64,000 nucleotides of DNA, taken from assembly GCF_001180325.1 (NCBI RefSeq), contig NZ_CVSZ01000020.1, positions 1 to 64,000 on the forward strand, read 5' to 3'. Below are positions 1 through 9,009 of this stretch, piece after piece. Position 1 is the first letter of the stretch. The number at the start of each line of letters is the position of its first letter. This stretch comes from Prochlorococcus marinus (GTDB taxonomy: Bacteria > Cyanobacteriota > Cyanobacteriia > PCC-6307 > Cyanobiaceae). Both the position numbers and the translations under genes were made by a program. The notes beneath the pieces were generated by a model, which saw nothing but the letters and a program-made list of their open reading frames with translations, was not told where the DNA came from and made no database searches.

Positions 1-52
1 TGCAGAGTCAAGATTAAATCATCATTTAGCTGTTTTATTTGGTTTTAGTAGT
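1..52 (+). other. Inverted 52-bp copy of an internal psaB segment (probable chimeric contig end)
   Basis: Bases 1-52 are identical, without a mismatch, to the reverse complement of 8422-8473, inside psaB. Read in psaB phase they encode [17 protein letters not shown], about PsaB residues 171-187. Identity stops at base 53, where the sequence continues as the 3' end of gltB; the bases around GTAGT fit both partners, a micro-homology junction. A psaB scrap fused to gltB in inverted orientation about 8.4 kb from its source is what multiple-displacement amplification or misassembly produces. A real micro-duplication is possible but less likely. Confidence 0.85.
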
Positions 53-347
53 TATTCTTGGTTCCACAGGAAGGAATATTGGTGCGGGCATGACTGGTGG
101 AATAGCTTTTATAATCGATGAAAATAATGATTTAAGTAATAAAGTAAATAAAGAAATAGTTAGCATTCATCAAATAACTTCATCAAAGCAAGAAAATATC
201 TTATTGGAAATTATTAGAGAATATCAAGCAAAAACAAATAGCTCAAAGGCTGCCAAAATAATTGAAAATTGGTCTCATTTTAAGAGTACTTTCAAATTGA
301 TTGTTCCCCCAAGCGAAGAAGAGATGCTTGGTGTAAAAAAAATGTAA
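48..347 (+). CDS. gltB: Ferredoxin-dependent glutamate synthase, C-terminal fragment
   Basis: Only the last ~100 residues are present. They match the end of the glutamate synthase large subunit: VVILGSTGRNIGAGMTGG is the glycine-rich repeat of the right-handed beta-helix (GXGXG) domain. The full enzyme is about 1,500 residues and makes glutamate from glutamine and 2-oxoglutarate. The upstream part is not merely outside the window: the frame has stops at 15-17 and 27-29, and bases 1-52 belong to psaB. The TTG at 39 is therefore not a real start, and the gltB-derived frame begins near base 48. The stop is followed immediately by the ATG of the next gene, so the two are probably cotranscribed. 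Confidence 0.85.
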   Translation, partial: VVILGSTGRNIGAGMTGGIAFIIDENNDLSNKVNKEIVSIHQITSSKQENILLEIIREYQAKTNSSKAAKIIENWSHFKSTFKLIVPPSEEEMLGVKKM

Positions 348-641
348 ATGCCTTTCTTTGTAAAAACTGAAATTATAAAAAAAGAATACTTAATTAAAAA
401 TGATTTAAAACGAAAAATAATTAACGAACATATTGATTGGGTAAAAAAATTAAAAAAAGAGGGAATTAATATAAAAAGTGGCTTTTTGGTAGATGAGTTA
501 AATAGGCCAGGTGACGGCGGATTACTTATTCTTGAGATGAATAATTATAGAAATGCACTAAAAATAATTAAGAATGATCCAATGATTAAAAATGATCTAG
601 TTGAATGGAAATTAAATGAGTGGATAGATCCAAATAAATGA
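348..641 (+). CDS. YciI-like (YCII-related) small protein
   Basis: This 97-residue protein resembles the YCII-related family: a compact alpha-beta ferredoxin-like fold with an early histidine (NEHIDWVKKL), a central GGLLILEM strand and a loop PGDGG. YciI-type domains are small dimeric proteins of mostly unknown, possibly enzymatic, function. The ATG directly abuts the gltB stop, so it is read as the distal gene of the gltB transcript. It converges on lipA with 6 bases between. No signal peptide or membrane segment is seen. The family call rests on overall pattern, so it is moderate. Confidence 0.6.
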   Translation: MPFFVKTEIIKKEYLIKNDLKRKIINEHIDWVKKLKKEGINIKSGFLVDELNRPGDGGLLILEMNNYRNALKIIKNDPMIKNDLVEWKLNEWIDPNK

Positions 642-647
642 ATATAA

Positions 648-1541
648 CTATCTTGGATACTTTTTCATAAGTTTTTGAATCTCTTCAGCATGGTAGCTAC
701 TACGAGTTAAAGGAGAACTAACTACTTGCATGAAGTTTAAATTTTTTTCCCCAAACGCTTTTAAGTAATTAAATTTTGAAGGACTTACAAATCTTTTAAC
801 AGGTAAATGATTAGGGCCAGGAGATAAATATTGACCAATAGTAACAATATCAACGAAATTACTTTTTAAATCCTTAAGCAGACTTAAAATCTCCTCATCT
901 TTTTCCCCTAGACCAAGCATGAAGCCTGACTTTGTATAAATTTTGGGAGAATAGTCTCTGGTTCTTTTAAGCAACTCAAGAGTTCTTTCATATTTACCCT
1001 GAGGTCTTACTTTTTTATATAGCGAAGGCACAGTCTCAATATTATGGTTTAAAACGTTTGGATTTGAATCAAGAACTTTTTCAAGAGCTTTCCAGTTGCC
1101 ACAAAAATCAGGAATTAAAAGCTCAATCGTAGTTTCAGGAGATTTTTCTCTTATTTGATGAACACATTGAAAAAATTGAGATGCGCCACCATCCTCAAGA
1201 TCGTCTCTATTAACTGATGTGATTACAACATGCTTAAGCTTCATTCTAAAAACAGCTTCGGCTAGACGATATGGTTCAGTTGGGTCTAAGTCTCTCTTAG
1301 ATCTATCAAAATCAATATCGCAATATGGACATGCCCTAGTGCAACCAGGACCCATTATGAGGAAAGTTGCAGTTCCACTAGCAAAACATTCGCCGATATT
1401 TGGACAGCTTGCTTCTTGACATACGGTATTGAGATTTAAATCATTTAATAAATTTGCAGTATTACCAATTCGCTCAACTTGTGGAGCTTTGACCCTTAAC
1501 CATTCAGGTTTTGAAATTAAATTATTAGGATTATTAGTCAC
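648..1541 (-). CDS. lipA: Lipoyl synthase (radical SAM)
   Basis: Lipoyl synthase inserts two sulfurs into protein-bound octanoyl groups to make lipoyl cofactor for 2-oxoacid dehydrogenases and the glycine cleavage H protein. Both cluster motifs are present: the auxiliary 4Fe-4S cysteines C41, C46 and C52 in [12 protein letters not shown], and the radical-SAM CxxxCxxC at C67, C71 and C74 (CTRACPYC). The C-terminal RSSYHA carries the conserved serine that ligates the auxiliary cluster. Length, 297 residues, is usual. The gene faces the gltB end and stands alone, with a 342-base gap upstream. Confidence 0.95.
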   Translation of the reverse strand: MTNNPNNLISKPEWLRVKAPQVERIGNTANLLNDLNLNTVCQEASCPNIGECFASGTATFLIMGPGCTRACPYCDIDFDRSKRDLDPTEPYRLAEAVFRMKLKHVVITSVNRDDLEDGGASQFFQCVHQIREKSPETTIELLIPDFCGNWKALEKVLDSNPNVLNHNIETVPSLYKKVRPQGKYERTLELLKRTRDYSPKIYTKSGFMLGLGEKDEEILSLLKDLKSNFVDIVTIGQYLSPGPNHLPVKRFVSPSKFNYLKAFGEKNLNFMQVVSSPLTRSSYHAEEIQKLMKKYPR

Positions 1542-1883
1542 ATTAAATCTTCTTGACCTGTATTTTTATTTTACTAAAAACAAGATGAATTAACTATTTA
1601 TAATTTCAAAGACGAAGCTCATTCAACAGAAGTAAATAAATAAATGAATTCAACTAATCCTTCTGTAATTTAGAAAATCTTTATTAATTTTACTCGTTAC
1701 ACAACGTTTTTGTTTCATTAACCAATATTGAAACAGATTTCATAACGTTATTTTTAATACAGATATCAGAACGTACTAATTTCAAAAATGTGGCTTGAAA
1801 GATTATAACAATTGAACTATTTGTACCAAAAAGTGTTTTTTTAATTATTTTTTGATACAGTAAAAAATATATGTAATAAAACA
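1542..1883. promoter_or_regulatory. Divergent intergenic region, lipA / recombinase-like gene
   Basis: This 342-base AT-rich stretch separates lipA (minus) from the recombinase-like gene (plus) and must hold both promoters. TATAAC near 1803-1808 could be a -10 element for the plus-strand gene, but no matching -35 is convincing. I see no RNA gene, conserved small ORF or terminator. One minus-strand open frame here is low-complexity and has no recognisable product. Confidence 0.4.
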
Positions 1884-2507
1884 TTGACTTTTAAATTCAA
1901 AAGAAAACTTATTTTATTATCGGAAAAAAATAAAAACTCTAAAGCTATAGGTTATGCTAGAGCTACTCAAAACGAATATGAATATTTAGAAGAGCAAATA
2001 AAAATTTTGAAGGAAGAGGGTTGCAGTTTAGTATTCTCTGAATTTATTAGTTTAGATGAAGAAATCAAACCCCAACTCAATAAAGCTATAAATTCCCTAT
2101 CAAAAGGGGATCAATTAATAATAACTGAGCTTGATCGAGCATTTAAAAATAAAAAAGAATGTTTGATAACAATAAATAAACTTATTAATAAGGATATTCA
2201 ATTACGAACTTTGACTGGTTTTTTTGCTGCCAATGAATCTTCCAATGCAAATTCTTCAATTTTTAAGATTTTATGTGAATTAGATAATTTAGAAGACAAA
2301 AGTTTAGGTGAAAGAAAAAAAGAACAACTATTACGCAGAAAATTATCTGGAAATAATTTGGGAGGCAGGCCCAAAATAAGTCCTTTAAAAGAATCTTTAG
2401 TAATCAGATTGCGTAATGAAGGATATTCATATCGATCAATCAGAACACAAACTGGAATTGCATTATCAACAATTAGGAGAGTGATTTTGGAGGGAGAATT
2501 AACATAA
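1884..2507 (+). CDS. Serine-recombinase/resolvase-like protein, catalytic residues altered
   Basis: This 207-residue protein has the layout of a small serine recombinase (resolvase/invertase): N-terminal catalytic-type domain (about 20-145), linker helix LGERKKEQLLRRKL, then GGRPKIS and a Hin-type helix-turn-helix at about 177-205. The catalytic site is changed. The usual YARVST reads YARATQ, so the nucleophilic serine is Thr28, and LDRxxR reads LDRAFKN, so the last arginine is Lys88; the earlier Arg26 and D84-R85 remain. It is probably not an active recombinase, perhaps a DNA-binding regulator. Start is TTG 1884; no ATG precedes the domain. The 70-residue gene downstream begins two bases after its stop. 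Confidence 0.7.
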   Translation: MTFKFKRKLILLSEKNKNSKAIGYARATQNEYEYLEEQIKILKEEGCSLVFSEFISLDEEIKPQLNKAINSLSKGDQLIITELDRAFKNKKECLITINKLINKDIQLRTLTGFFAANESSNANSSIFKILCELDNLEDKSLGERKKEQLLRRKLSGNNLGGRPKISPLKESLVIRLRNEGYSYRSIRTQTGIALSTIRRVILEGELT

Positions 2508-2508
2508 A

Positions 2509-2721
2509 ATGATGAAGAAAGACATTAAAAATTTAATAAAAGAAAATCTTAAAGATACCGCATTGCGTATTTTTGAATTAGATAATGAAGATAGAAAAAG
2601 TTTGTTAGCAGAATATAGAGAATGGATTATGAATGATTTAGATTTTGAAAAAGTAATAATGCTACCTTATGAAGCATATACTGACAAATTAGATTCTAAT
2701 TTCTTAGATGATTTACTTTAG
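2509..2721 (+). CDS. Small acidic protein downstream of the recombinase-like gene
   Basis: I do not recognise this 70-residue protein. It is charged and helical, with an acidic C-terminus (KLDSNFLDDLL), no membrane segment, no cysteines and no histidines. The ATG follows the upstream stop by a single base, which implies translational coupling with the recombinase-like protein, so the pair may work together. Its 3' end overlaps the end of the convergent serine hydrolase gene by four bases. The first two codons are both ATG, so the start could be 2509 or 2512. A function as small partner or regulator is inference only. Confidence 0.6.
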   Translation: MMKKDIKNLIKENLKDTALRIFELDNEDRKSLLAEYREWIMNDLDFEKVIMLPYEAYTDKLDSNFLDDLL

Positions 2722-3626
2722 TCCTCAATAGTATATTTCTTATTAAAATTGAATACTTCTTTTGCTATAAACGGTAAAAGGGAAGAATCTTTGGAATATT
2801 TTTCTCCATTACAAAAAACTACTAATAAAGTTTGTAGAGATTGATTATTAATCCACCAAGCTGAATCATGTCTAACTTCAGACATTAAGCCTGCTTTACT
2901 CCAAAGATTAATGCTTTCTGGTAATCCTTCACCCAAAAAACCATCTATTTGATTAAGAGAATCCTTTTTCAGAACAACTTTATTTAAATTTCTTTTTAAA
3001 AAGCTTCGCAGATTTAAATTATTTTCTTGATAATCAATATGAATCATAATTTCCTCCAAAACCCTTGCAGCGGAATCAGAGTTCATAGCGTTTCTATTTT
3101 TATTATCATATCCATAGAATTCTTTCTCACGACCAAATGGTCCATCGTCCCAAGTCTTCTGACAGCAATTTATACCAATTAATTCTTCCCAATTTAAATC
3201 ATGTAGCCAATCATTTATTATACTTCTTTGGTATTTCCAATTTTCCCATAGTTCGCCTTCAATACGAGGTCCACTTGTTGTTCCAGTAAGTAAATCAATT
3301 AAAAAGCTTGTTGCATTATTACTGGAGAAAGACAACATTTTCCCTACAGCATCAATAATTTCATCTGATAATAATAAACTACCTTTTTTAATCCAATAAA
3401 ATGCGGCAAGGCCATAAACTAACTTGACTATGCTGGCAGGGTAAACCATTTTTTTGTTATTAATGCCAGTTCCAAAACCTTTAAATATACTTTTATTTTC
3501 ACTTTTATAATTAATCCAAGTTATCGAAATATCTTCTCTTGAAAAATCTTTATTATGAGAGCATACATTCATTAAAATATCATTTAAGGCTAGACCCATC
3601 TCCTGACTTAAATAGTAAAAGGACAT
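2718..3626 (-). CDS. Class A beta-lactamase/DD-peptidase-like serine hydrolase
   Basis: The protein has the three landmarks of the penicillin-recognising serine hydrolase fold: S65-I-V-K68 (nucleophile and general base), S102-N103-N104, and K243-A-G in place of KTG. It could act on peptidoglycan peptides or on beta-lactams; sequence alone does not decide. No signal peptide is visible, odd for a cell-wall enzyme, and the first ~45 residues look cytosolic. Its ATG lies three bases from the ATG of the divergent NlpC/P60 gene. An internal ATG at 3596, ten codons in, is an alternative start. Length is 302 residues. Confidence 0.75.
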   Translation of the reverse strand: MSFYYLSQEMGLALNDILMNVCSHNKDFSREDISITWINYKSENKSIFKGFGTGINNKKMVYPASIVKLVYGLAAFYWIKKGSLLLSDEIIDAVGKMLSFSSNNATSFLIDLLTGTTSGPRIEGELWENWKYQRSIINDWLHDLNWEELIGINCCQKTWDDGPFGREKEFYGYDNKNRNAMNSDSAARVLEEIMIHIDYQENNLNLRSFLKRNLNKVVLKKDSLNQIDGFLGEGLPESINLWSKAGLMSEVRHDSAWWINNQSLQTLLVVFCNGEKYSKDSSLLPFIAKEVFNFNKKYTIED

Positions 3627-3629
3627 TGT

Positions 3630-4388
3630 ATGGAAATTTATAAAAATCCTATTTCACTATTTAAGCAAACTAATTTTTCAAAAACTATTTGGTGGCAATT
3701 AAAAGTTAATATTTCGGGGTATCAAAATGAAACAGAAGATAAATTAGTTACTGAAATATTTAAAAATAGAATTTTTAGGCTTATTTATCCAAATATTTAT
3801 CAAAACAATCATAAATTTTCAAGAATACTTATTCAACTATATGAAGATGGTTACATCTGTTGGATAAATTTAGATGGATTAATTATTGAGAAATACGAAT
3901 TCAAAAAAAATAACAGTTTAGAAAATGAACACTTCTTTATAAAAGATAAAATTAACTCAATTTTAAAATGGATCAAGGATCAATCTGAGTTAAATAATGA
4001 ATATCTTTGGGGAGGTACATTAGGTCCCAATTTTGATTGTTCTGGATTAATTCAGACTGCTTTTTTGAAGCATCAAATTTATATACCTCGAGACTCTTTT
4101 CAAATAAAAAGTTTTTGTAAGCACCTTTTTTATTACAAAGGATCATATGCGGCTCTACAACCTGGCGATCTTTTATTTTTTGGAAATGAAGAAAAATGTG
4201 ATCATATTGGAATCTACAAAGGAGAAGGATCCTATTACCATAGTTCTGGAATAGATTTTGGCAGAAATGGAGTAGGACTAGATACCCTAAAAGAGTCCAA
4301 TGATAAAATATCAGTACATTATAAATCAAAACTAATTTCAGCAGGAAGAGTAGTTAGAAATTATAGATGGGACCGCACTATACGTTAA
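3630..4388 (+). CDS. NlpC/P60 family cysteine peptidase
   Basis: NlpC/P60 enzymes cut peptide cross-bridges or stems of peptidoglycan, typically gamma-D-Glu to diaminopimelate. The catalytic domain occupies about residues 105-250: NFDCSGL supplies Cys137, CDHIGIY supplies His192, and H204 in YYHSSG is a plausible third polar residue. ALQPGDLLFF is the conserved strand before the histidine. The first ~100 residues may be an SH3-like wall-binding module. No signal peptide is seen. AAAGGA at 3618-3623 is a well placed ribosome binding site for ATG 3630. It pairs divergently with the serine hydrolase, suggesting a shared cell-wall role. Confidence 0.85.
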   Translation: MEIYKNPISLFKQTNFSKTIWWQLKVNISGYQNETEDKLVTEIFKNRIFRLIYPNIYQNNHKFSRILIQLYEDGYICWINLDGLIIEKYEFKKNNSLENEHFFIKDKINSILKWIKDQSELNNEYLWGGTLGPNFDCSGLIQTAFLKHQIYIPRDSFQIKSFCKHLFYYKGSYAALQPGDLLFFGNEEKCDHIGIYKGEGSYYHSSGIDFGRNGVGLDTLKESNDKISVHYKSKLISAGRVVRNYRWDRTIR

Positions 4389-4457
4389 TTAATAGAGCTG
4401 ACCTTTAAATTTTAAATTAAATTAAATTAAAGTATTACTTATTCTTTTATTTAGAAA

Positions 4458-5057
4458 TTAACCAGCAGTCCAAATATTTTTAATGATTGGCATTATGGTA
4501 TCTAAGTGTAATGTCCCAACAAGTAACCAAGCAAAAACAGCTCCTCCACATCCTCCTAACCAAAATCCACTTGTAAAATCAGCCCAACCAGCTCTTGTAA
4601 ATAAGTCCTTTGGAGGATTATTAACAGTCGCATCTGGAGGTTGAACATTAGGTGCTTTACCAGGTGCATTGTATAGAACAAAAAGTGCTGTCAAAATATG
4701 AACAGCTCCAATAGTTGCGAGAAGTCCAGCTGTCAGAGCAAATTCAGAATTTCTTAGTGGGCCAGTCATGGTAAAAGGTCCGTATAGAAGATATCCAAAA
4801 GCTGCTCCGGTTTCTAAACCTCTAAAATTAGGGGAAATACCTTCTCTGTAAAAAGGTAAATTATTTATAAAGGCTTTTGTAAAATAACCACTATTAACTG
4901 GAGTAGCTAAATTACCAACACAAGGATCAGCAACTGTTTTTACTGCCCATTGTTCTGCTACGCCAATATCATTTGGTTGTACAGAAGTATCTATGTATTT
5001 CTCATCAAACTTAATAGAACTTGTTGATTCAGAGAATGATTTTTGAAAGTCGCTCAT
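4458..5057 (-). CDS. psaL: Photosystem I reaction center subunit XI
   Basis: PsaL is a thylakoid membrane subunit that mediates photosystem I trimerisation and binds chlorophyll and carotenoid near the trimer axis. The 199-residue protein shows the family N-terminus with [16 protein letters not shown], the [24 protein letters not shown] lumenal segment just before the first membrane helix, and two further hydrophobic helices (about 105-130 and 165-190). It lies 27 bases downstream of psaI on the same strand, the usual cyanobacterial psaI-psaL operon. ATG 5057 is the only sensible start. It converges on the NlpC/P60 gene. Confidence 0.97.
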   Translation of the reverse strand: MSDFQKSFSESTSSIKFDEKYIDTSVQPNDIGVAEQWAVKTVADPCVGNLATPVNSGYFTKAFINNLPFYREGISPNFRGLETGAAFGYLLYGPFTMTGPLRNSEFALTAGLLATIGAVHILTALFVLYNAPGKAPNVQPPDATVNNPPKDLFTRAGWADFTSGFWLGGCGGAVFAWLLVGTLHLDTIMPIIKNIWTAG

Positions 5058-5084
5058 TTTTTTAATAGTTTAGTGTTTGATAAT

Positions 5085-5198
5085 TTATTCAGTTGCTGTA
5101 ATTAATCTTCCAATCAATACGATAAAAACAGCAGGCATTGCTATACCAATTAATGGAACAAAAATTGAGGGTAGAAGACTTGGTAAATCAGATGGCAT
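5085..5198 (-). CDS. psaI: Photosystem I reaction center subunit VIII
   Basis: A 37-residue frame on the minus strand begins MPSDLPSLLPSIFVPLIG and ends GRLITATE. A short polar start, one hydrophobic membrane helix (about residues 11-32) and a charged end are the hallmark of PsaI, a single-helix thylakoid protein next to PsaL that stabilises PsaL binding. It sits directly upstream of psaL, as in other cyanobacteria, and shares its promoter region at 5199-5290. It is easily missed because it is shorter than most gene-calling thresholds. Confidence 0.92.
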   Translation of the reverse strand: MPSDLPSLLPSIFVPLIGIAMPAVFIVLIGRLITATE

Positions 5199-5290
5199 AG
5201 TTCTTTAAACATCTTTAAACACTTTAGTATTTATAAGCGAAATAATGTTAATTTTATTACTTGATGATATAAAAATTATTAACTTTTTAC

Positions 5291-5683
5291 ATGTTAAATT
5301 TTTTCGCAATTTTACTTATTATTTTTATAGGAATATTACTTCTAGTTTTTAAAAAAAAAAGCTTTAAAAAGTTAATAAATCAAAGCAATTTTAATTTTAT
5401 CAAATTAAAGAAAAATAAAAAAAGTAATAATAAATTTTCATCTAAAAAAAATAGTTATTTATACAATCACGAGGAAAAAAAGTACTCAGTATTTTATAGA
5501 AATTCTCAAAGAAATAAAATGATTAGTCTTTTTCAGGGTGATATAGAAAATAAATTAAAGGCATTAAAAATTGCGGAAGAATTGGCTGATAAATCAACAT
5601 TACCAATTTTACGAAAAGGCTTAAGAGATATTTCTCCTGAAGTCGTTAAAATTTCAGCTTTATTAATAAGAAAGTTCAAGTAA
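5291..5683 (+). CDS. Small membrane-anchored protein with HEAT-like C-terminus
   Basis: I cannot name this 130-residue protein. Residues 1-22 are one hydrophobic segment (NFFAILLIIFIGILLLVF). A very lysine- and asparagine-rich linker follows (about 23-60), then a helical C-terminal part (about 78-130) whose KALKIAEELADKSTLPILRK and SPEVVKISALLIRK segments look like a HEAT or ARM repeat pair. A membrane anchor with a small protein-binding domain is the simplest reading. It diverges from psaI across 92 bases and converges on the glycosyltransferase gene with four bases between. Confidence 0.6.
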   Translation: MLNFFAILLIIFIGILLLVFKKKSFKKLINQSNFNFIKLKKNKKSNNKFSSKKNSYLYNHEEKKYSVFYRNSQRNKMISLFQGDIENKLKALKIAEELADKSTLPILRKGLRDISPEVVKISALLIRKFK

Positions 5684-5687
5684 ACAA

Positions 5688-6650
5688 TCAATTTTGCTTA
5701 GCACTGTTTATTGTTCTTATTCTGTAAATTGGACGATTTTGACTTTCATGATAAGTCCTAATTAAAAGTTCGCTCAATAATCCAAAGCTAAATAATTGAA
5801 CACCAGCAATTCCTAATATTAATGCAAACATCAGCAACGGACGATTTCCAATATCCTCACCCATGATTTTTAAAACTATCAAATAAGAACTTATCGCAAG
5901 GCTAAAGAAAATACTTATAATTCCAACAAAACCAAATCCATACATTGGTCTTGTTAAAAATTTAGTCATAAACCAAACAGTTAGTAAATCCATTAAAACT
6001 CTAAAAGTCCTATCAATTCCATATTTACTTGATCCATATTGCCTGCTTCTATGATTTACTTTAATTTCTTTGATTCTTGCACCTTCAATATTTGCTAAAA
6101 CTGGTAGAAACCTATGAAGTTCACCATACAACTTAATATCATCTATTATTTCTTTCTTAAAAGCTTTTAATGAGCATCCATAGTCATGCAACTTCAAACC
6201 TGTTACGTGAGCTATTAATTTATTAGCTATTTTTGATGGTATCTTTCTATTAATTAATTTATCTTTTCTATCAAACCTCCACCCACAAATCAAATCATAC
6301 CCATCATTAATTTCTGAAATTAATGTAGGAATATCATTTGGGTCGTTCTGTAAATCACCATCCAAAGTAATGATAATATCACCTTTAGAATTATCAAAGC
6401 CAGCAGACATTGCTGCAGTTTGACCATAATTTTTGCGAAGGGAAATTACTGACAATTCTTTAATTTTGTGAGTTAGTTCTTTTAATACATGATAAGTATT
6501 ATCTTTAGAACCATCATTGACAACAATCAGTTCAAAATTAAATTCATGAAATGACATTACATTTATAACTTCATCCAATAAAAAACCAATACTCTCACTT
6601 TCGTTGTATACAGGAATAATAATAGAAATTAATTGTTTTATATCTGACAT
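5688..6650 (-). CDS. Family 2 glycosyltransferase, polyprenol-phosphate type
   Basis: This 320-residue protein has a GT-A catalytic domain (about 1-225) with VVNDGSKDNT for nucleotide binding and the DGDLQNDP motif for metal and donor binding. Two C-terminal membrane helices follow (about 233-262 and 270-295). The layout is that of GtrB/DPM1-like enzymes, which transfer a sugar from UDP- or GDP-sugar to undecaprenyl phosphate at the cytoplasmic membrane for surface glycan modification. Sugar and acceptor cannot be deduced. The gene stands alone between a small membrane-protein gene and the psaB terminator. Confidence 0.88.
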   Translation of the reverse strand: MSDIKQLISIIIPVYNESESIGFLLDEVINVMSFHEFNFELIVVNDGSKDNTYHVLKELTHKIKELSVISLRKNYGQTAAMSAGFDNSKGDIIITLDGDLQNDPNDIPTLISEINDGYDLICGWRFDRKDKLINRKIPSKIANKLIAHVTGLKLHDYGCSLKAFKKEIIDDIKLYGELHRFLPVLANIEGARIKEIKVNHRSRQYGSSKYGIDRTFRVLMDLLTVWFMTKFLTRPMYGFGFVGIISIFFSLAISSYLIVLKIMGEDIGNRPLLMFALILGIAGVQLFSFGLLSELLIRTYHESQNRPIYRIRTINSAKQN

Positions 6651-6704
6651 TTATACTTAATAATAACTATATAAGTTTAACTTAATTTAGAACATTAAAA
6701 TTTA

Positions 6705-6734
6705 ACAAAAAAAATCACCACGAAAGTGGTGATT
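6705..6734 (-). terminator. Rho-independent terminator of psaA-psaB
   Basis: A perfect 9-bp stem, AATCACCAC at 6713-6721 with GTGGTGATT at 6726-6734, encloses the tetraloop GAAA. On the minus strand the hairpin is followed by a run of about eight U residues, from the A-run at 6707-6714. It lies about 20 bases beyond the psaB stop. It is the clearest intrinsic terminator in the window. Confidence 0.9.
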
Positions 6735-6753
6735 AAAATTATTTAAGAAAAGT

Positions 6754-8982
6754 TTAACCAAACTTACCTGAAGTTGATGCAATAACAAATGCACCGAATG
6801 TAAGTATGTTTCCAATCGTGAAATGTGCTAGACCAACTAATCTAGCTTGAACAATTGAAAGTGCAACTGGCTTGTCTCTCCAACCAACAAGATTAGCTAT
6901 TGGAGTTCGCTGATGTGCCCAAACTAATGTTTCAATTAATTCTTGCCAGTAACCACGCCATGATATGAGGAACATAAAACCAGTAGCCCAAACTAAGTGA
7001 CCAAATAGGAACATCCAAGCCCAAGGAGATAAAGAGTTTACTCCGAATGGATTATATCCATTAATAAGTTGCGCAGAATTTAACCAGAGATAATCTCTAA
7101 ACCAACCCATTAGATAAGTTCCTGATTCATTAAATTGTGCTACATTACCTTGCCATATTGCTAGGTGTTTCCAGTGCCAGTAGAAAGTTACCCATGCTAG
7201 TAGATTTAATGCCCAGAACATAGCTAGATACATGGCATCCCAAGATGAACTATCACAAGTACCTCCACGTCCAGGACCATCGCAGGGGAATGCATAACCT
7301 AAATCTTTCTTATCAGGAATTAATTTTGTTCCTCTAGCATCAAGGGCACCTTTGATAAGGATTAAAGCGGTTGTATGAAGACCTAGAGCAATAGCATGGT
7401 GAACTAAGAAATCTGCTGGACCTATAGGTAGGAAAGCACTTAATGCATCTTGTCTATTGATCAGATCCATCCAGTAATGATTACCTGGTAATGAATTAGC
7501 AGCGAGACTTGCTGAACTTGTAGGATCAGATAATAGAGCGTTAAAGCCGTACATCATCTTACCTTGAGCAGCTTGAACAAATTGAGCAAATACTGGCTCA
7601 ATAAGAATTTGCTTTTCAGGATTACCAAAAGCTACAACAACATCGTTATGAACATAAATTCCTAGAGTATGAAATCCAAGCAACATTGTTACCCAACTAA
7701 GGTGACTTATCAAAGCTTCCTTTGTTCCAAGAACTCTGGCTAGTACATTGTCTTTATTTAATTCTGGATCGTAATCTCTTACAAAGAAAATAGCTCCATG
7801 TGCAAATGCACCAACCATCAAGAACATTGCTATGTATTGATGATGACTATATAAAGCAGATTGTGTAGTGTAGTCCCTGGCAATAAAAGCGTAAGAGGGA
7901 AGTGCACCCATATGTTGCGCTACAAGAGATGTTGCTACACCAAGTGATGCTAATGCTAGTCCAAGTTGGAAATGTAATGAATTATTTACAGTTTCATATA
8001 TTCCATCATGGTTAATTCCAAAACTACCTTTATGAGGATCATTGGGATGTCTGGTATTGTGAGCTTCTGTAATTTCTTTTAGGCTATGTCCAATACCAAA
8101 AGTATTTCTATACATATGGCCAGCAATTACAAAAACCGTTCCAATCGCAATATGGTGATGAGCAATATCTGTAAGCCATAATGCTTCACTTTGAGGATGA
8201 AGACCCCCTAAGAAAGTAAAGATTGCTGTTCCAGCACCTTCAGCTGTTCCAAATACTTGATCTAAAGAATCTGGGTTTTGAGCATAAGCTCCCCAGTTTA
8301 ATGTAAAGAAAGGAGCTAATCCTGCAGGATGTGGAAGCACTGTTAACCAGTTATCCCAACCGACATGCTGTCCTCTTGATTCAGGTATAGCAACATGAAC
8401 CAAATGACCTGTCCAAGCGATACTACTAAAACCAAATAAAACAGCTAAATGATGATTTAATCTTGACTCTGCATTTTTAAACCAAGCTAGAGAGGGTCTG
8501 AATTTTGGCTGCAAGTGTAACCAACCTGCAAAAAGAGTCCAACAAGCCAAAATACTCATAAATATTGAAGCTTGAAAGAGTTGCTCATTAGTTCTCATTC
8601 CAATTGTGTACCACCAATGGTAGAGACCTGAGTAAGCTATGTTTACTGGACCACTAGCTCCAGCTTGTGTCATTGCTTCTGTGATACCAGATCCAAAATG
8701 AGGATCCCAAATAGCATGTGCAATAGGACGAACATGAGTTGGATCAAGTACAAATTGCTCGAAGTTACCTTGCCAAGCAATATGAAATAAGTTACCAGCT
8801 ACCCAGAGGGCGATTATTGCTAGATGACCAAAATGTGTAGAGAAAAGCTTCTGATAAAGCTTTTCTTCGGTCATACCATCATGACTTTCAAAGTCATGAG
8901 CGGTAGCTATTCCGTACCATATTCGTCGAGTTGTAGGGTCCTGAGCTAGACCCTGGTTAAATGATGGAAATTTTGTTGCCAT
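6754..8982 (-). CDS. psaB: Photosystem I P700 apoprotein A2
   Basis: PsaB forms the core heterodimer with PsaA and binds P700, A0, A1, part of FX and many antenna chlorophylls in the thylakoid membrane. The 742-residue length and eleven-helix pattern are standard. [12 protein letters not shown] carries the two cysteines that ligate FX. It is the second gene of psaA-psaB, 27 bases after psaA, and ends at a strong terminator. A 52-base segment at 8422-8473 is repeated exactly, inverted, at the left edge of the window. Confidence 0.98.
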
Positions 8983-9009
8983 TGAATTAAAAAGGTGAAG
9001 TTCAGGTAA

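Noticed and set aside
39..347. A complete 102-residue gene starting at TTG 39
   Set aside because: The TTG lies in the psaB-derived scrap; the protein is only the tail of gltB.
1690..1884. Small minus-strand open frame in the lipA upstream gap
   Set aside because: Low-complexity AT-rich translation with no recognisable domain or ribosome binding site.
4410..4435. TAAAT repeats near 4413-4432
   Set aside because: A short simple repeat in AT-rich sequence between convergent genes; no function inferred.
5199..5290. Light-response (HLR1) boxes upstream of psaI
   Set aside because: No pair of TTACA-type half sites at the right spacing could be identified by eye.
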